This document shows positions 37,892 through 46,371 of a DNA stretch of 47,549 nt, piece after piece. The position numbers were made by a program, and so were the translations under genes. The notes under the pieces were generated by a model, which did no database searches, was not told the DNA's origin, and saw only the letters and a program-made list of their open reading frames with translations. Location of the stretch: positions 1 through 47,549 of the forward strand of contig NZ_SMOD01000052.1 of NCBI RefSeq assembly GCF_004353905.1, written 5' to 3'. The stretch comes from Paraburkholderia guartelaensis (GTDB lineage Bacteria; Pseudomonadota; Gammaproteobacteria; Burkholderiales; Burkholderiaceae). Positions within the stretch are counted from its first letter, which is position 1; the number at the start of each line of letters is the position of its first letter.

Positions 37892-39375
37892 AGATCCTGA
37901 TAGCGCGGATGAATCACGAAACCAATACGTTTTCGCCGGTGGCGACGCCGCTTGCCGCGTTCGGCGGCAACGGGCCCGCGTGGGGCGAAGTGGCGTATCG
38001 CGAGAACAAGGGCATGCGTACGGCGATGTCGGCGTTCATCGATGTGGCCGAGCGCGAAGGCGCGCAGCTCGTCACGCCCGTTTCGGCTTCGGCGAATCCG
38101 AGCGGCCCCGTTGCCGCCGATGCCTACGATGCGATCTGCGACGCGATCATCGCTGCCGCGCCCGGCTGCGATGCGGTGATGCTCGATCTGCACGGCGCGA
38201 TGGTCGCGCAGCAGTCAGCGGACGGCGAGGGCGATCTGCTCGCGCGCGTGCGCGCCGCGTTGCCCGATGCGCCGATTGCCGTCGCACTCGATCTGCACGG
38301 CAACGTCACGCAGAAGATGATCGACAACGCGGACGTGATCGTGAGCTTCAAGACCTATCCGCACGTGGATATGTACGAGACCGGCGAACACGCGGCGCGC
38401 CTGCTGCTCGATCGCATTCATGGCCGCGCGCAGCCGGTGCTCGCGTGGCGGCAGCCGCCGCTGCTCACCTCGACGCTGCGCAGTGCGAGTGCCGAGGGCG
38501 CAATGCACCGCGCCGTCGAAGCAGCGCGCGAGGCCGAGGCGCAGGGCATGCTGGCCGTTTCGGTGCTCGCGGGATTTTCGCTTGCCGACATTCCTGCGCC
38601 GTGCATCAGCGTGGTGGTGGTGGGCAACGGCGACGCTGCTGTTGCGGAGGCAGTTGCGGATCGCATCGCGCGGCAGATCTGGGACGAACGCGGCGAATTC
38701 GTCTATCGCAGCCCGCCTCTCGAAGCGTCGGTCGCGCAGGCGGCGCAACTGGCGCAGGGCGCCGACAAACCCGTGCTGCTGCTCGACCATGGCGACAACT
38801 GCATGTCGGGCGGTACTTGCGACACGATGGACCTGCTCGAAGCCGCGCTCGCGCAGGGGCTCACCGGCATGGTGAGCGGGCCGCTGTGCGATCCGCAAGC
38901 CGTGGCGGCGTTGATCGAAGCGGGCGTGGGAGCGAGGGTTACGCTGGGCGTCGGCAACAAGCTCGCGCGCGAAGGCGCTGCGCTGCGCGCGCCCTTCATG
39001 GCGACGGGCGTGGTGCGCGCGATCACCGACGGCGAATATGTGATCACGGGCCCGACCTACACGGGGCAGCGCGCGTACATGGGGCGCGCGGCGGTGCTCG
39101 ACATCGGCGCGGCCACGCTCGTCGTGACCGAGCGCACCCACGAGCCATGGGATCTTGGTGTGTTCGAGAGCGTGGGCATCGACCCGCGCCGCGCGCGCTT
39201 CCTGCTGCTCAAGTCGCGCATGTACTGCCGCCCGGTGTTCGTGCCGATTGCGGCGGCGCTCGTGGAATGCGACAGCCGCGGCGTGACCGGCTCTGATTAC
39301 GGGCTCTTTCACTACAAGCGCCTTGTGCGCCCCCTCTATCCGCTCGAAGCAGACATGGCGTGGCCCCCCCGTTGA
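37888..39375 (+). CDS. M81 family metallopeptidase (MlrC-like), copy 1
   Basis: A 495-residue protein of family M81, whose founding member MlrC degrades linearised microcystin peptides in sphingomonads. The N-terminal domain has RMNHETNTFSPV (His10, Glu11), PVSASANPSGPVAADAYD and MLDLHGAMVAQ, and a metal-binding Asp/His region near DLHGNVT. The C-terminal MlrC domain has LLLDHGDNCMSGGTCDTMDL and ALAQGLTGMVSGPLCDP. There is no signal peptide, so it acts in the cytoplasm. It is translationally coupled to the M20 amidase. Most M81 proteins in non-toxin-degrading bacteria have unknown substrates. Confidence 0.9.
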   Translation: MKILIARMNHETNTFSPVATPLAAFGGNGPAWGEVAYRENKGMRTAMSAFIDVAEREGAQLVTPVSASANPSGPVAADAYDAICDAIIAAAPGCDAVMLDLHGAMVAQQSADGEGDLLARVRAALPDAPIAVALDLHGNVTQKMIDNADVIVSFKTYPHVDMYETGEHAARLLLDRIHGRAQPVLAWRQPPLLTSTLRSASAEGAMHRAVEAAREAEAQGMLAVSVLAGFSLADIPAPCISVVVVGNGDAAVAEAVADRIARQIWDERGEFVYRSPPLEASVAQAAQLAQGADKPVLLLDHGDNCMSGGTCDTMDLLEAALAQGLTGMVSGPLCDPQAVAALIEAGVGARVTLGVGNKLAREGAALRAPFMATGVVRAITDGEYVITGPTYTGQRAYMGRAAVLDIGAATLVVTERTHEPWDLGVFESVGIDPRRARFLLLKSRMYCRPVFVPIAAALVECDSRGVTGSDYGLFHYKRLVRPLYPLEADMAWPPR

Positions 39376-39452
39376 GCATTGGGTCAGCGTTGGTCATGCG
39401 TCGATAGCCAGGCAGTACGAAGAAACGTCCTCCACTTCGAAAGGAAACCTTC

Positions 39453-40931
39453 ATGCGTTTGCTGCTCGCGATGTTCAAGCACGAAACCAACACGTTCTCC
39501 CCCGTTCCCACGCCCTTCGAGCGCTTCTTTCGCCGCACGGGCGGCGCTATCTCGGGCGATGCCGCGCTCGAAGCCTACCGCGGCACGGGCGGGGCGCTGG
39601 GCGCCTACATTGACGTGGCTGACGAACTGGGCGCGCAAATCGTGCTGCCGGTCGCGGCCGACGCCTTCCCGAGCGGCCCCGTGCATGACGACGCCTACCG
39701 CCGGATCACGGAGCTGATTCTGGAGGCGGTCGCGAAGGGCGGCTACGACGGCATCCTGCTCGATCTGCACGGCGCCATGGTCACGCAATCGCTCGACGAC
39801 GGCGAAGGCACGCTGCTGCGTCGTCTGCGCGAGATCGACCCCCGTACGCCGGTGGGTGTGACGCTCGACATGCATGCGAACCTTTACGACGACATCGTGA
39901 AGCACGCGACGGTCGTGACCGGCTATCACACCTATCCGCACGTGGACATGTATGAAGCCGGACTGCGCGCGGCGCGCATTCTCGCGCGCACGATTGCGGG
40001 TGAGATCAAGCCGGTGATGGCCTGGGGCAACAAGCCCATGCTGCCGCATGTGATGCGTCAGGGCACGCACTCCGAGCCGAACAAGTCGTTGCAGGCGCGC
40101 TGCATGGCGTACGAGGAAGGCGAGGCGCTGGCGGCATCTCTCTTCGTGGGCTTTCCGAACGCCGATATCGAAAACGCGGGACTGAGCGTCGTGGTCTGCA
40201 CCGATGGCGACGAAGCGAAGGCGGCCAGGCTGCGCAATGCGCTGCTCGACGAGGCGTGGCGCGAGCGCGAAACGTTTCTCTATGCGAGCGAGCCGCTGGC
40301 GGAATCGGTTGCGCACGCAAAGGCTTCGACGACCGCTGGCCCGCTCGTGCTGCTCGACCATTGCGACAACACCGCTTCGGGCGGCACGATGGATACCACT
40401 GAAGTGCTCGCAGAGGTCCTGAAACAAGGGCTCGACAACGCGGTGTTCTATGCGATCTACGATCCAGAGGCGGTGCAGCAGGCGGTTGCGGCAGGCATCG
40501 GCAATGACGTCACGCTCTCGCTAGGCGGCAAGCTGCCGATGCCCGCATTGCAGGAGACGAGCCGTCCCATCGAAGTGACGGCGCGGGTGAAGCTCATTTT
40601 CGACGGTGTGTTCCGCAATCGCGGGCCCATGTATCGCGGCGCGCTCAACAATACCGGGCCGACTGTGGTGCTCGACACCGGCAAAGTGGAAATCGTGGTG
40701 GTATCGGCGCATCAGGAGCCGTTCGACCTGAACTGCCTGTCTTCGGTGGGCATCGACCCCACGCAGAAGCGGTTTATCGTGCTGAAAAGCCGTGTGCATT
40801 GGCGCGCCGGGTTCGGCGACCTTGCGCGCGAGGTGATCGAATGCGCGGGCGTGGGCGTCACGACTTCGGATTACGGCAAGCTCGAATTCCGGAAGGTGCG
40901 GCGGCCGATCTATCCTCTCGATGCGATCTGA
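39453..40931 (+). CDS. M81 family metallopeptidase (MlrC-like), copy 2
   Basis: A 492-residue paralogue of the preceding gene with the same motifs: MFKHETNTFSPVPTP (His10, Glu11), LLDLHGAMVTQSLDDGEG, DMHANLYDDI and VLLDHCDNTASGGTMDTTEV. The two differ throughout, so this is an old duplication or two separate acquisitions, not a recent copy. GAAAGGAAACC precedes the ATG at 39453. A 77-base gap separates the copies with no visible promoter. Two non-identical M81 enzymes next to an amidase suggest successive cleavages or two stereoisomeric substrates, which is an inference. Confidence 0.9.
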   Translation: MRLLLAMFKHETNTFSPVPTPFERFFRRTGGAISGDAALEAYRGTGGALGAYIDVADELGAQIVLPVAADAFPSGPVHDDAYRRITELILEAVAKGGYDGILLDLHGAMVTQSLDDGEGTLLRRLREIDPRTPVGVTLDMHANLYDDIVKHATVVTGYHTYPHVDMYEAGLRAARILARTIAGEIKPVMAWGNKPMLPHVMRQGTHSEPNKSLQARCMAYEEGEALAASLFVGFPNADIENAGLSVVVCTDGDEAKAARLRNALLDEAWRERETFLYASEPLAESVAHAKASTTAGPLVLLDHCDNTASGGTMDTTEVLAEVLKQGLDNAVFYAIYDPEAVQQAVAAGIGNDVTLSLGGKLPMPALQETSRPIEVTARVKLIFDGVFRNRGPMYRGALNNTGPTVVLDTGKVEIVVVSAHQEPFDLNCLSSVGIDPTQKRFIVLKSRVHWRAGFGDLAREVIECAGVGVTTSDYGKLEFRKVRRPIYPLDAI

Positions 40932-40961
40932 CCGCCGCGGTACGTATGCTTAGCTAAGACC

Positions 40962-41177
40962 CTAGTACCCCTGCACCCAATGCCCCGGGATCCACACCCA
41001 CTGGTTGCCTTCCCAGCGGTAATGTCCCTTTCTCCAGGCATAGCCTTCGGCCGGTGCGGGCGGCGGTGTCTCGACGCGCGGCGCCGGTTCCGGTGGTCGG
41101 GCCGGCTCCACGATACATGCGGAAAGCAGCGAGGCGCCTGCGATCAGCGTAATGGGGAGCAGGAGTTTTATCTTCAT
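40962..41177 (-). CDS. Small WXXGXW-repeat lipoprotein
   Basis: A 71-residue predicted lipoprotein. It has a signal peptide MKIKLLLPITLIAGASLLSAC with lipobox LSAC (Cys21), a proline-rich spacer (PARPPEPAPRVETPPPAPAE) and a C-terminal tail with aromatic repeats (YAWRKGHYRW, WVWIPGHWVQGY) of the WXXGXW type. The function of this family is unknown; the repeats suggest an envelope-surface role. It is monocistronic, on the minus strand, and ends 30 bases from the convergent M81 gene. A related, larger repeat protein heads the sigma-factor operon at 46014. Confidence 0.8.
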   Translation of the reverse strand: MKIKLLLPITLIAGASLLSACIVEPARPPEPAPRVETPPPAPAEGYAWRKGHYRWEGNQWVWIPGHWVQGY

Positions 41178-41299
41178 GACGGTTTTCCTCCACTGATTGA
41201 AGTTGTTTGGTTATCCGAACGGCTTTTCGGCCTCATCGCATGCAAGGCATCCGGGTCCGACAAAAGCGGCCCGCTTCTGTGTGAGTCAGCGCATTCGGT

Positions 41300-42448
41300 T
41301 CATGCCCTTATCAAACCCGTAGTCGCATTTTTTGTGCCCGCATCGCCGAACAGCGTCGACGCCGTGCGCTGCGGATCGAGCCCGAGGCTCTCCGCGGCTG
41401 CGCCCGCGATCAATGCGTCGAGTGAGGCGGTGGGCTTGAGGTCGCGCGACTCGTAGAGATCTGCGCTGCGCAGCCCCGGCCAGTCGGCCTGCACGCGTCC
41501 GCCCGCCACGGCACCGCCCACCAGCATCGCCACCGAAGCCTGCCCGTGATCGGTGCCGCCCGTGCCGTTCGCCGCGGCCGTGCGGCCGAACTCGGTCGCC
41601 ACGAGCACGGTGGTCTTGTCCCACGCGGGGCCGAGGCCGTCGCGCAGCGAGGCGAGCATCGTGTCGAGCGCCTTCAGCTGATTCCCGAGCCGCGCGTTCT
41701 GCGCGCTGTGCGTGTCCCATCCGCCGGTTTCGATCATGGCGATGCGCGGGCCGTCGGGGCGCGAGAGGAAGCCCGCGGCAAGCTTGCCGACGCTCGCGGG
41801 GTCCTGGCGCGCGCTGACGTCGCCCGCGAGCCCGCGTGCGTTCATTGCCGAAGTCCAGAGCGCGCGCAATTGCGGATCACCGTCGTAGAGTGCGGACACG
41901 CGCGTGAGCAGATCGTCGGATGCGCTGGGCAGCGCCGAGGGCGCGTACGAACTCACCTGCACCGTGCCGCGCAGCGCGAGCGGCACGGTGGGCGCGAGCG
42001 CAATGGCGTTTTCGCGCGAGGCAGGCAGCATGGCGACGAGCCGGTTGAGCCAGCCGTCCTTGACCTGGTAAGGCGCGCGGCCGCCCGTTTCCAGCACGTT
42101 CTGACCGTCGAAGTGGGAGCGGTCGCGATATGGCGAAGCGATCGCATGCACGAAGAGCGCCTGCTTCTCGCCATACATCTGCGCCATCTGGACGAGCGAC
42201 GGATGCAGCGCGAACGTGCCGTCGAGTTTCGTGGCCTTGTCGATGTCGATGGCGAGCGGGCCGCGCAGCGTGGCGTAGGCGGGCTCGGCATAGGGCACGA
42301 CGATGTTGAGCCCGTCGGCCGCGCCGCGCTGGATCACGAACACGAAGCGGCGCTCGGTTTCGACGCTGGCGAACACGATCTGCGGTGCGACGAGCATCGC
42401 GCCTGCGCCGGCGGCGGCGACGCGCAGGAAATGGCGGCGGGAAACCAT
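41300..42448 (-). CDS. DUF1501 family exported protein
   Basis: A 382-residue protein of the DUF1501 family, which has a sulfatase/alkaline-phosphatase-like fold and unknown function. The N-terminus MVSRRHFLRVAAAGAGAML is a twin-arginine signal (RRHFL). Family features are FVIQRGAADGLNIVVPYAEP, SPYRDRSHFDGQNVLE, MIETGGWDTHSAQNARLGNQ and VLVATEFGRTAAANGTGGTD with HGQ. The ATG at 42448 has GGAGATAACC upstream; the open frame extends to 42847 inside DUF1800 without a start signal. It is the last gene of the sigma-factor operon, five bases after the DUF1800 gene. DUF1800-DUF1501 pairs are widespread and probably act together. Confidence 0.9.
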   Translation of the reverse strand: MVSRRHFLRVAAAGAGAMLVAPQIVFASVETERRFVFVIQRGAADGLNIVVPYAEPAYATLRGPLAIDIDKATKLDGTFALHPSLVQMAQMYGEKQALFVHAIASPYRDRSHFDGQNVLETGGRAPYQVKDGWLNRLVAMLPASRENAIALAPTVPLALRGTVQVSSYAPSALPSASDDLLTRVSALYDGDPQLRALWTSAMNARGLAGDVSARQDPASVGKLAAGFLSRPDGPRIAMIETGGWDTHSAQNARLGNQLKALDTMLASLRDGLGPAWDKTTVLVATEFGRTAAANGTGGTDHGQASVAMLVGGAVAGGRVQADWPGLRSADLYESRDLKPTASLDALIAGAAAESLGLDPQRTASTLFGDAGTKNATTGLIRA

Positions 42449-42453
42449 GGCGG

Positions 42454-43905
42454 TTATCTCCTCAGGAAATCGGGCGAGACGAGCAGCAGGGCGATCGCAG
42501 TGGACGCGCTTTCGGCATGTGCGACCGCGCTGGCCGTGGGCGCGCTGAGCGTGGCGCCCATGAGCGTGTTGCCGAGCGTGCGCGGGTCGAGCTGGTCGCC
42601 CACGCGCGCCGAGAAGCGCTGCGCGACTTCCACGCGGCGCACGAGCGCGTCGGGCGCGGCCCAGCTCGCGGCGATGTCGTCGTAACCGGCGGGCGAGCCC
42701 GGCCGCCACACTGGCTGGCCGAGCTGCGTGAGCAGCGGCGCGGCATTGATGTTGCCTACGTCGGCGAGTTCGTGCCAGCCGAGACCTCGCATCGAAGAAA
42801 CGGTCCATTCCCACGGCGTCTTGAACTTCGTATCGACGGGCGCCCACGCTTGCGGCGCTTCAATGAGCGCGCGGTAGACGGTAGGCAGGTCGCCGCCGCT
42901 TTGCTCGAAGGCGAGCGCAAGGCGCTCGGTGAGCGCCGGTGGCGGATTGTCGGCGACGAAGTGACGTGCGAGCTGGAACGCGATATGGCGGCTCGTGGCG
43001 CTCGCGTGTGCGAGGTCGTTCAGTATGGCGAGCGCCTGCTGCTCGCCCGGTTGATCGTAGCGCTTGCCCATCACGGTACGCGCGCCTGGCTCGTGCAGCG
43101 CGGGGCGAAACACGAAGCTGCCGGGCGCGGCATTGCCGGGCTGCGGCCCGCGCACGCCAGCCACGCTCCAGCCCGTGAGCGCACGCGCAAATTCGGTCAC
43201 GTCGTCCTGCGTGTAGCCGGTGCGCACGCCGAGCGTGTGCAGTTCCATGATCTCGCGTGCGAGGTTCTCGTTCAGGCCGCGCTTGTGCGCGGGGTCGCGC
43301 TGATCGGCGCGCAGTGCGGCGCGGCTGTCGGGCCCAACCGAGCGCGTCTGATCGAGAAAGAGCTGCATGGCAGGGTGCTGCTCGACGGCGACCAGCATGT
43401 CCGCAAAATTGCCGAGCACGTGCGGCCGTATCGCTTCCATTTCGAACGCGCCGGCAATGCCCGCAATCAGCGCCTTGTCCACCGATACGGCGAAGTGGTT
43501 CGACCAGAAATGCACGAGGCGCTCGACGAACGGCGTGTCGGTCTGCAAGGCGCTCGTGAGGCGCGCGTTGACCGCGTTGCGGTAGATGCCCACGCTCTCG
43601 CGGCGGATCGCCTGGTTGACCGCACGGCGTGCGGCTTGTTGCGGGTTGTCTTGTGCATTCGTCACGGAAGCCGCGCTCGCTGCCGCGTCGCCTGCCATGC
43701 CTTGCTGGCGTTCCTCTCCGAAGCGCGCGGCGAGCGCCAGCGTGCCGGGCTCGTTGCGCCACGCCGCGGGCAAAGGTTCATATGCGGAGAACTGGCCGAG
43801 CAGCCAGCCTTGAGGGTTGGCGGGCGGCGTCTCGTTGGCGCGCGCGCCGAGGCCGAAGCGGTTCATGGCGATCGCGCCGGCGCGGGCATTCGAAAGGCTT
43901 TCCAT
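42454..43905 (-). CDS. DUF1800 family protein
   Basis: A 483-residue member of DUF1800, a large helical family of unknown function nearly always found beside DUF1501. Family segments are AIAMNRFGLGARANETPPAN at the start and VERLVHFWSNHFAVSVDKAL. Further on are LNENLAREIMELHTLGVRTG, YTQDDVTEFARALTGWSV and FVADNPPPALTERLALAF. No clear signal peptide is seen, unlike DUF1501, so it may be exported as a passenger or act inside. It lies 86 bases after the CnrX-like gene and 5 bases before DUF1501 on the same strand. Confidence 0.9.
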   Translation of the reverse strand: MESLSNARAGAIAMNRFGLGARANETPPANPQGWLLGQFSAYEPLPAAWRNEPGTLALAARFGEERQQGMAGDAAASAASVTNAQDNPQQAARRAVNQAIRRESVGIYRNAVNARLTSALQTDTPFVERLVHFWSNHFAVSVDKALIAGIAGAFEMEAIRPHVLGNFADMLVAVEQHPAMQLFLDQTRSVGPDSRAALRADQRDPAHKRGLNENLAREIMELHTLGVRTGYTQDDVTEFARALTGWSVAGVRGPQPGNAAPGSFVFRPALHEPGARTVMGKRYDQPGEQQALAILNDLAHASATSRHIAFQLARHFVADNPPPALTERLALAFEQSGGDLPTVYRALIEAPQAWAPVDTKFKTPWEWTVSSMRGLGWHELADVGNINAAPLLTQLGQPVWRPGSPAGYDDIAASWAAPDALVRRVEVAQRFSARVGDQLDPRTLGNTLMGATLSAPTASAVAHAESASTAIALLLVSPDFLRR

Positions 43906-43991
43906 GCGCGGTCCTTGTGCTCGATGGAGCGTTGCGTATTCTCGTTAAACGCTCATCGCACGCGCTATCCGTCGCTGGTCCGCCAAATTTT

Positions 43992-44504
43992 TTACTGCGC
44001 GCCGCTCGCCTCGCTTACCGCCTTCTGCGGCTGCTTTTGCTGCTGCGCCGGCAGACGCCACTGGCCGCGCTTTTCGAGCCCTTCGACAAACTTCACGCGT
44101 TCGTCGGGCGTGAGCGTGGCCGCGAAATCGACTACGCCGCTTTCGATTTGCGCGCGCAATGCGCTGTCGGCGGTGCGCGTACGCGTGAGCGCTGCGTCGA
44201 TGGCGTTGCGGTCGAGTTGCGGCGCGGCGAGCAGATCGAGCACCTCGCGCCGTCCGTCGCGTCCGTCGCGCGCGTACTGGCGGCCTTCGCGGCGCGAGGA
44301 CTTGAGCGCTTGAGCGAACTGCTGCTGGCGTTCCGGCGAAAGTTCCTCGGTGGCGAAGCGCAACGCCACGCGCTGCGCCGGTTGCACCTGCGGTTCGCCG
44401 CGTACGGCGAACCAGCGCCACGCACCGCCCGCAATTCCGCCGAGCAGAAAAACGTTCAGGACTACCGAGCCGACGAGCAGCGTTTTCCATGAGCAGCCGT
44501 TCAT
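43992..44504 (-). CDS. CnrX/ZraP-like periplasmic sensor protein
   Basis: A 170-residue protein with an N-terminal membrane anchor (about residues 8-28, TLLVGSVVLNVFLLGGIAGG) and a helical periplasmic domain. That domain resembles the heavy-metal-resistance (CnrX/ZraP/CpxP) superfamily: RFATEELSPERQQQFAQALK, then a long basic helix and VDFAATLTPDERVKFVEGLE with an LTPDER motif. In the CnrYXH system such a protein tunes an anti-sigma factor in response to Ni/Co. The start codon overlaps the stop of the anti-sigma-like gene (ATGA). Few histidines or methionines are present, so metal sensing is not assured; a misfolding or stress signal is equally possible. Confidence 0.72.
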   Translation of the reverse strand: MNGCSWKTLLVGSVVLNVFLLGGIAGGAWRWFAVRGEPQVQPAQRVALRFATEELSPERQQQFAQALKSSRREGRQYARDGRDGRREVLDLLAAPQLDRNAIDAALTRTRTADSALRAQIESGVVDFAATLTPDERVKFVEGLEKRGQWRLPAQQQKQPQKAVSEASGAQ

Positions 44505-44956
44505 TCGTCACTCCCTTCGGCGCCGGGGTTGAGGTTCGCTTCGCTCCAGTCCGAACTCGTCCCGCCGAAGCTCGTGCTGAGATACGTCTCGTGCGGTGCT
44601 GTGGGCGGCGTGCCGCCGAGGACGACAAACGATATCGTCAGCGCGCCCGCGAGCGCGCCCGCGAGGCCTACGCCCGCGAATGCCGCGCCGGACCACCAGA
44701 AGCTGCGGCGCTTCGCGGCCGCAACGGGTTTGACCGATGCGCCCGCAACGATCTGGTCGAACAGCGCGCGTGAGGGCGGTGCGACCATATCGCGGGAGAG
44801 CCAGCTATCGAGCTCCATGGCTTCGTCGAGCGCTCCGTTGGCTTCGGCGCGGTGCGCGCGCGCCCATTCGAGCGCGTCCTGGCGCTCGTGCTGCGGCCAG
44901 CGTTGCGGGTCGGCGCCATAGGCGGCGACGAGCGTGTGGAATCGTTCGGGTGTCAT
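44501..44956 (-). CDS. Single-pass membrane protein, probable anti-sigma factor
   Basis: A 151-residue protein with a cytoplasmic N-terminal part (MTPERFHTLVAAYGADPQRW, acidic helix DEAMELDSWLS). One membrane helix lies at about residues 87-113 (WWSGAAFAGVGLAGALAGAL), and a short Ser/Gly/Thr-rich periplasmic tail follows. The size, topology and four-base overlap with the ECF sigma gene upstream and the CnrX-like gene downstream point to an anti-sigma factor that holds the sigma at the membrane. No zinc-binding HxxxCxxC motif is present, so it is not a ZAS-type protein. The call rests mainly on context. Confidence 0.7.
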   Translation of the reverse strand: MTPERFHTLVAAYGADPQRWPQHERQDALEWARAHRAEANGALDEAMELDSWLSRDMVAPPSRALFDQIVAGASVKPVAAAKRRSFWWSGAAFAGVGLAGALAGALTISFVVLGGTPPTAPHETYLSTSFGGTSSDWSEANLNPGAEGSDE

Positions 44957-45618
44957 ACGGAGTCCTTACCGGCAGCTTCGCCGGCCAGTTGTGCGCGCAG
45001 GGTGCGCCGGGCGCGCGCCAGCAGGCTTTCGAGCGCGTCCACCGAAATATCCATCAGGCTGGCTGCTTCGAGGTTCGAAAGCTCCTGATAGTAAGTGAGC
45101 ACGAGTGCTTCGCGCTGCCGCACGGGCAGCGCGGCCAGTGCGGCTCGCACGCGTTCGTCGCGCGTGCGCGCTTCGATCTGCTGGTCGGGCGAGCCTGCGG
45201 GATCGGGTGTCGGCTCGCTCATGGCGTGCACGTCTTCCACGGTCTCTTCGCGGCGTCCGCGCAAGCGGTCGTAGCAGAGATTGAGCGCCACGCGATGCAG
45301 CCACGTGTCGAATTTCGCTTCGCCGGTGCGCCAGGTCGGCGCCTGTTTCCAGATCCGCACGAAAGCTTCCTGTGCGACGTCTTCGGCTTCGCTGTGGTCC
45401 CCCAGCATGCGTGTGGCGAGTGCGATGAGGCGCGGCAGCTTGCTCGCGACGAGCGCGCGCACGGCAAGCGGATCCCGCGCGCCGACACGCGCGACGAGTT
45501 CCGCATCTGGATCGCGTTCGTTCAAGGCCGTCCCGGCCTTGTTGGTCTGCAACGATGGAACCGCAGGCGAACCCGCTGCCGCGCCGTCATAGTCGTTTCT
45601 CAGTTTGAAGTCGGGCAT
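44953..45618 (-). CDS. ECF-type RNA polymerase sigma factor
   Basis: A 221-residue sigma-70 family protein of the extracytoplasmic-function group. Region 2 is about residues 40-110 (RLIALATRMLGDHSEAEDVA, QEAFVRIWKQAPTW, TWLHRVALNLCYDRLRGRRE). Region 4 is about 155-210 (ALAALPVRQREALVLTYYQE, LSNLEAASLMDISVDALESL, then LARARRTLR). An unusual N-terminal extension of about 35 residues precedes region 2. The anti-sigma-like gene follows with an ATGA overlap, and the WXXGXW gene is 27 bases upstream on the same strand. The likely targets include this operon; no matching promoter pair was proven. Confidence 0.92.
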   Translation of the reverse strand: MPDFKLRNDYDGAAAGSPAVPSLQTNKAGTALNERDPDAELVARVGARDPLAVRALVASKLPRLIALATRMLGDHSEAEDVAQEAFVRIWKQAPTWRTGEAKFDTWLHRVALNLCYDRLRGRREETVEDVHAMSEPTPDPAGSPDQQIEARTRDERVRAALAALPVRQREALVLTYYQELSNLEAASLMDISVDALESLLARARRTLRAQLAGEAAGKDSV

Positions 45619-45645
45619 TCACACCTTATGCCGGTCGATGCCGCG

Positions 45646-46014
45646 TTATGCCCAGTGGCCCGGAATCCATCGCCAGTTCGGGCCGTCCTCGACCCAGTGG
45701 CCCGGCACCCAGTTATAGCCCGTGCGGGCTTCTTCCCAGCGGCCCGGTTCCCAGACGTACACGCCCCGGTCCCAGCGCCAGTGGCCGGATTGCCACACAT
45801 AGCCCTGGCGCGGCGGCGGGGCGGTTTCTTCCCGCGGCGGAGGCGGCGGCGAAGTGGGCGCGACGACCACGGGCTGCTGTGGCGACTCGTTTGGCGCGAC
45901 GATCACAGGCTGCTGTGGTGGCTCATTTGGCTGGACGACCACGGCCTGCGCGAGCGCGGCCGTTGCGGTGCAGGCAAGCAGCGTGGCGGCAAATGACGAA
46001 CGCAGTGCTTTCAT
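45646..46014 (-). CDS. Exported WXXGXW-repeat protein
   Basis: A 122-residue exported protein. It has a signal peptide MKALRSSFAATLLACTATAA with cleavage near ALA-Q and a proline/glutamine-rich segment with internal repeats (NEPPQQPVIVAP, NESPQQPVVVAP). Four aromatic WXXGXW motifs follow: WQSGHW, WEPGRW, WVPGHW and WIPGHW. Such repeats occur in small envelope proteins of unknown role in Burkholderiaceae. As the first gene of the sigma-factor operon it could be both part of the stress output and a reporter of envelope state. A smaller lipoprotein of the same kind lies at 40962. Confidence 0.85.
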   Translation of the reverse strand: MKALRSSFAATLLACTATAALAQAVVVQPNEPPQQPVIVAPNESPQQPVVVAPTSPPPPPREETAPPPRQGYVWQSGHWRWDRGVYVWEPGRWEEARTGYNWVPGHWVEDGPNWRWIPGHWA

Positions 46015-46371
46015 ATTGTCTCTCCCTTGATGCAGAGGGGTCAGCAGCCCCTATAAAGACTTAAACGGCGCCGCGGGGAAAATCCGTCGCGGGCCATCTC
46101 TCACCATGCAATTTCCGCGCTCAGCGTCGAACTTACCGACCCGGAAAGCAGGTTGCTTGACATCTGCAAGTTCCGAACCCGAAAGAGTTACGGTAAGGGT
46201 TTTTACCTAATATGAAGCGCCACAAAATTGTTAAATTTCTGTCTTAGAATGGACACTCTAGATTGACTGCGGCGATGCAGCATTAGTTTTCAAACATAGG
46301 AATACAGCCGCAAGTCAGGCCATCGGGGGTTGGCGCTTTAATTAGTAAGACTAACCAAGGAGTATGAGCTG
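46015..46371. promoter_or_regulatory. Divergent spacer between the sigma operon and phaP
   Basis: These 357 bases carry the start signals for both directions. Seen on the minus strand: a small hairpin AGGGG-CTGCTGA-CCCCT, about 30 bases before the WXXGXW start. On the plus strand: GGTAA/TTACC (46192-46207) and CTGCGGCGATGCAGCA at about 46269-46284. The latter resembles sites of the PHA regulator PhaR upstream of phasin genes, but the match is from memory and weak. No secure -35/-10 pair was identified. Confidence 0.35.

Noticed and set aside
40945..40960. CTTAGCTAAG palindrome between convergent genes as a terminator
   Set aside because: Only ten bases with no loop and no T-run; too little to call a terminator.
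42385..44313. 642-codon open frame on the plus strand
   Set aside because: It lies antisense to DUF1800 and its neighbours, which have clear family motifs. Its composition is Arg/Ala/Gly-rich, as expected from a shadow frame in GC-rich DNA.
46100..46180. GGAACTT on the minus strand as an ECF-type -35 element of the sigma operon
   Set aside because: No convincing -10 element was found at 16-17 bases, and the site is about 150 bases from the first gene.
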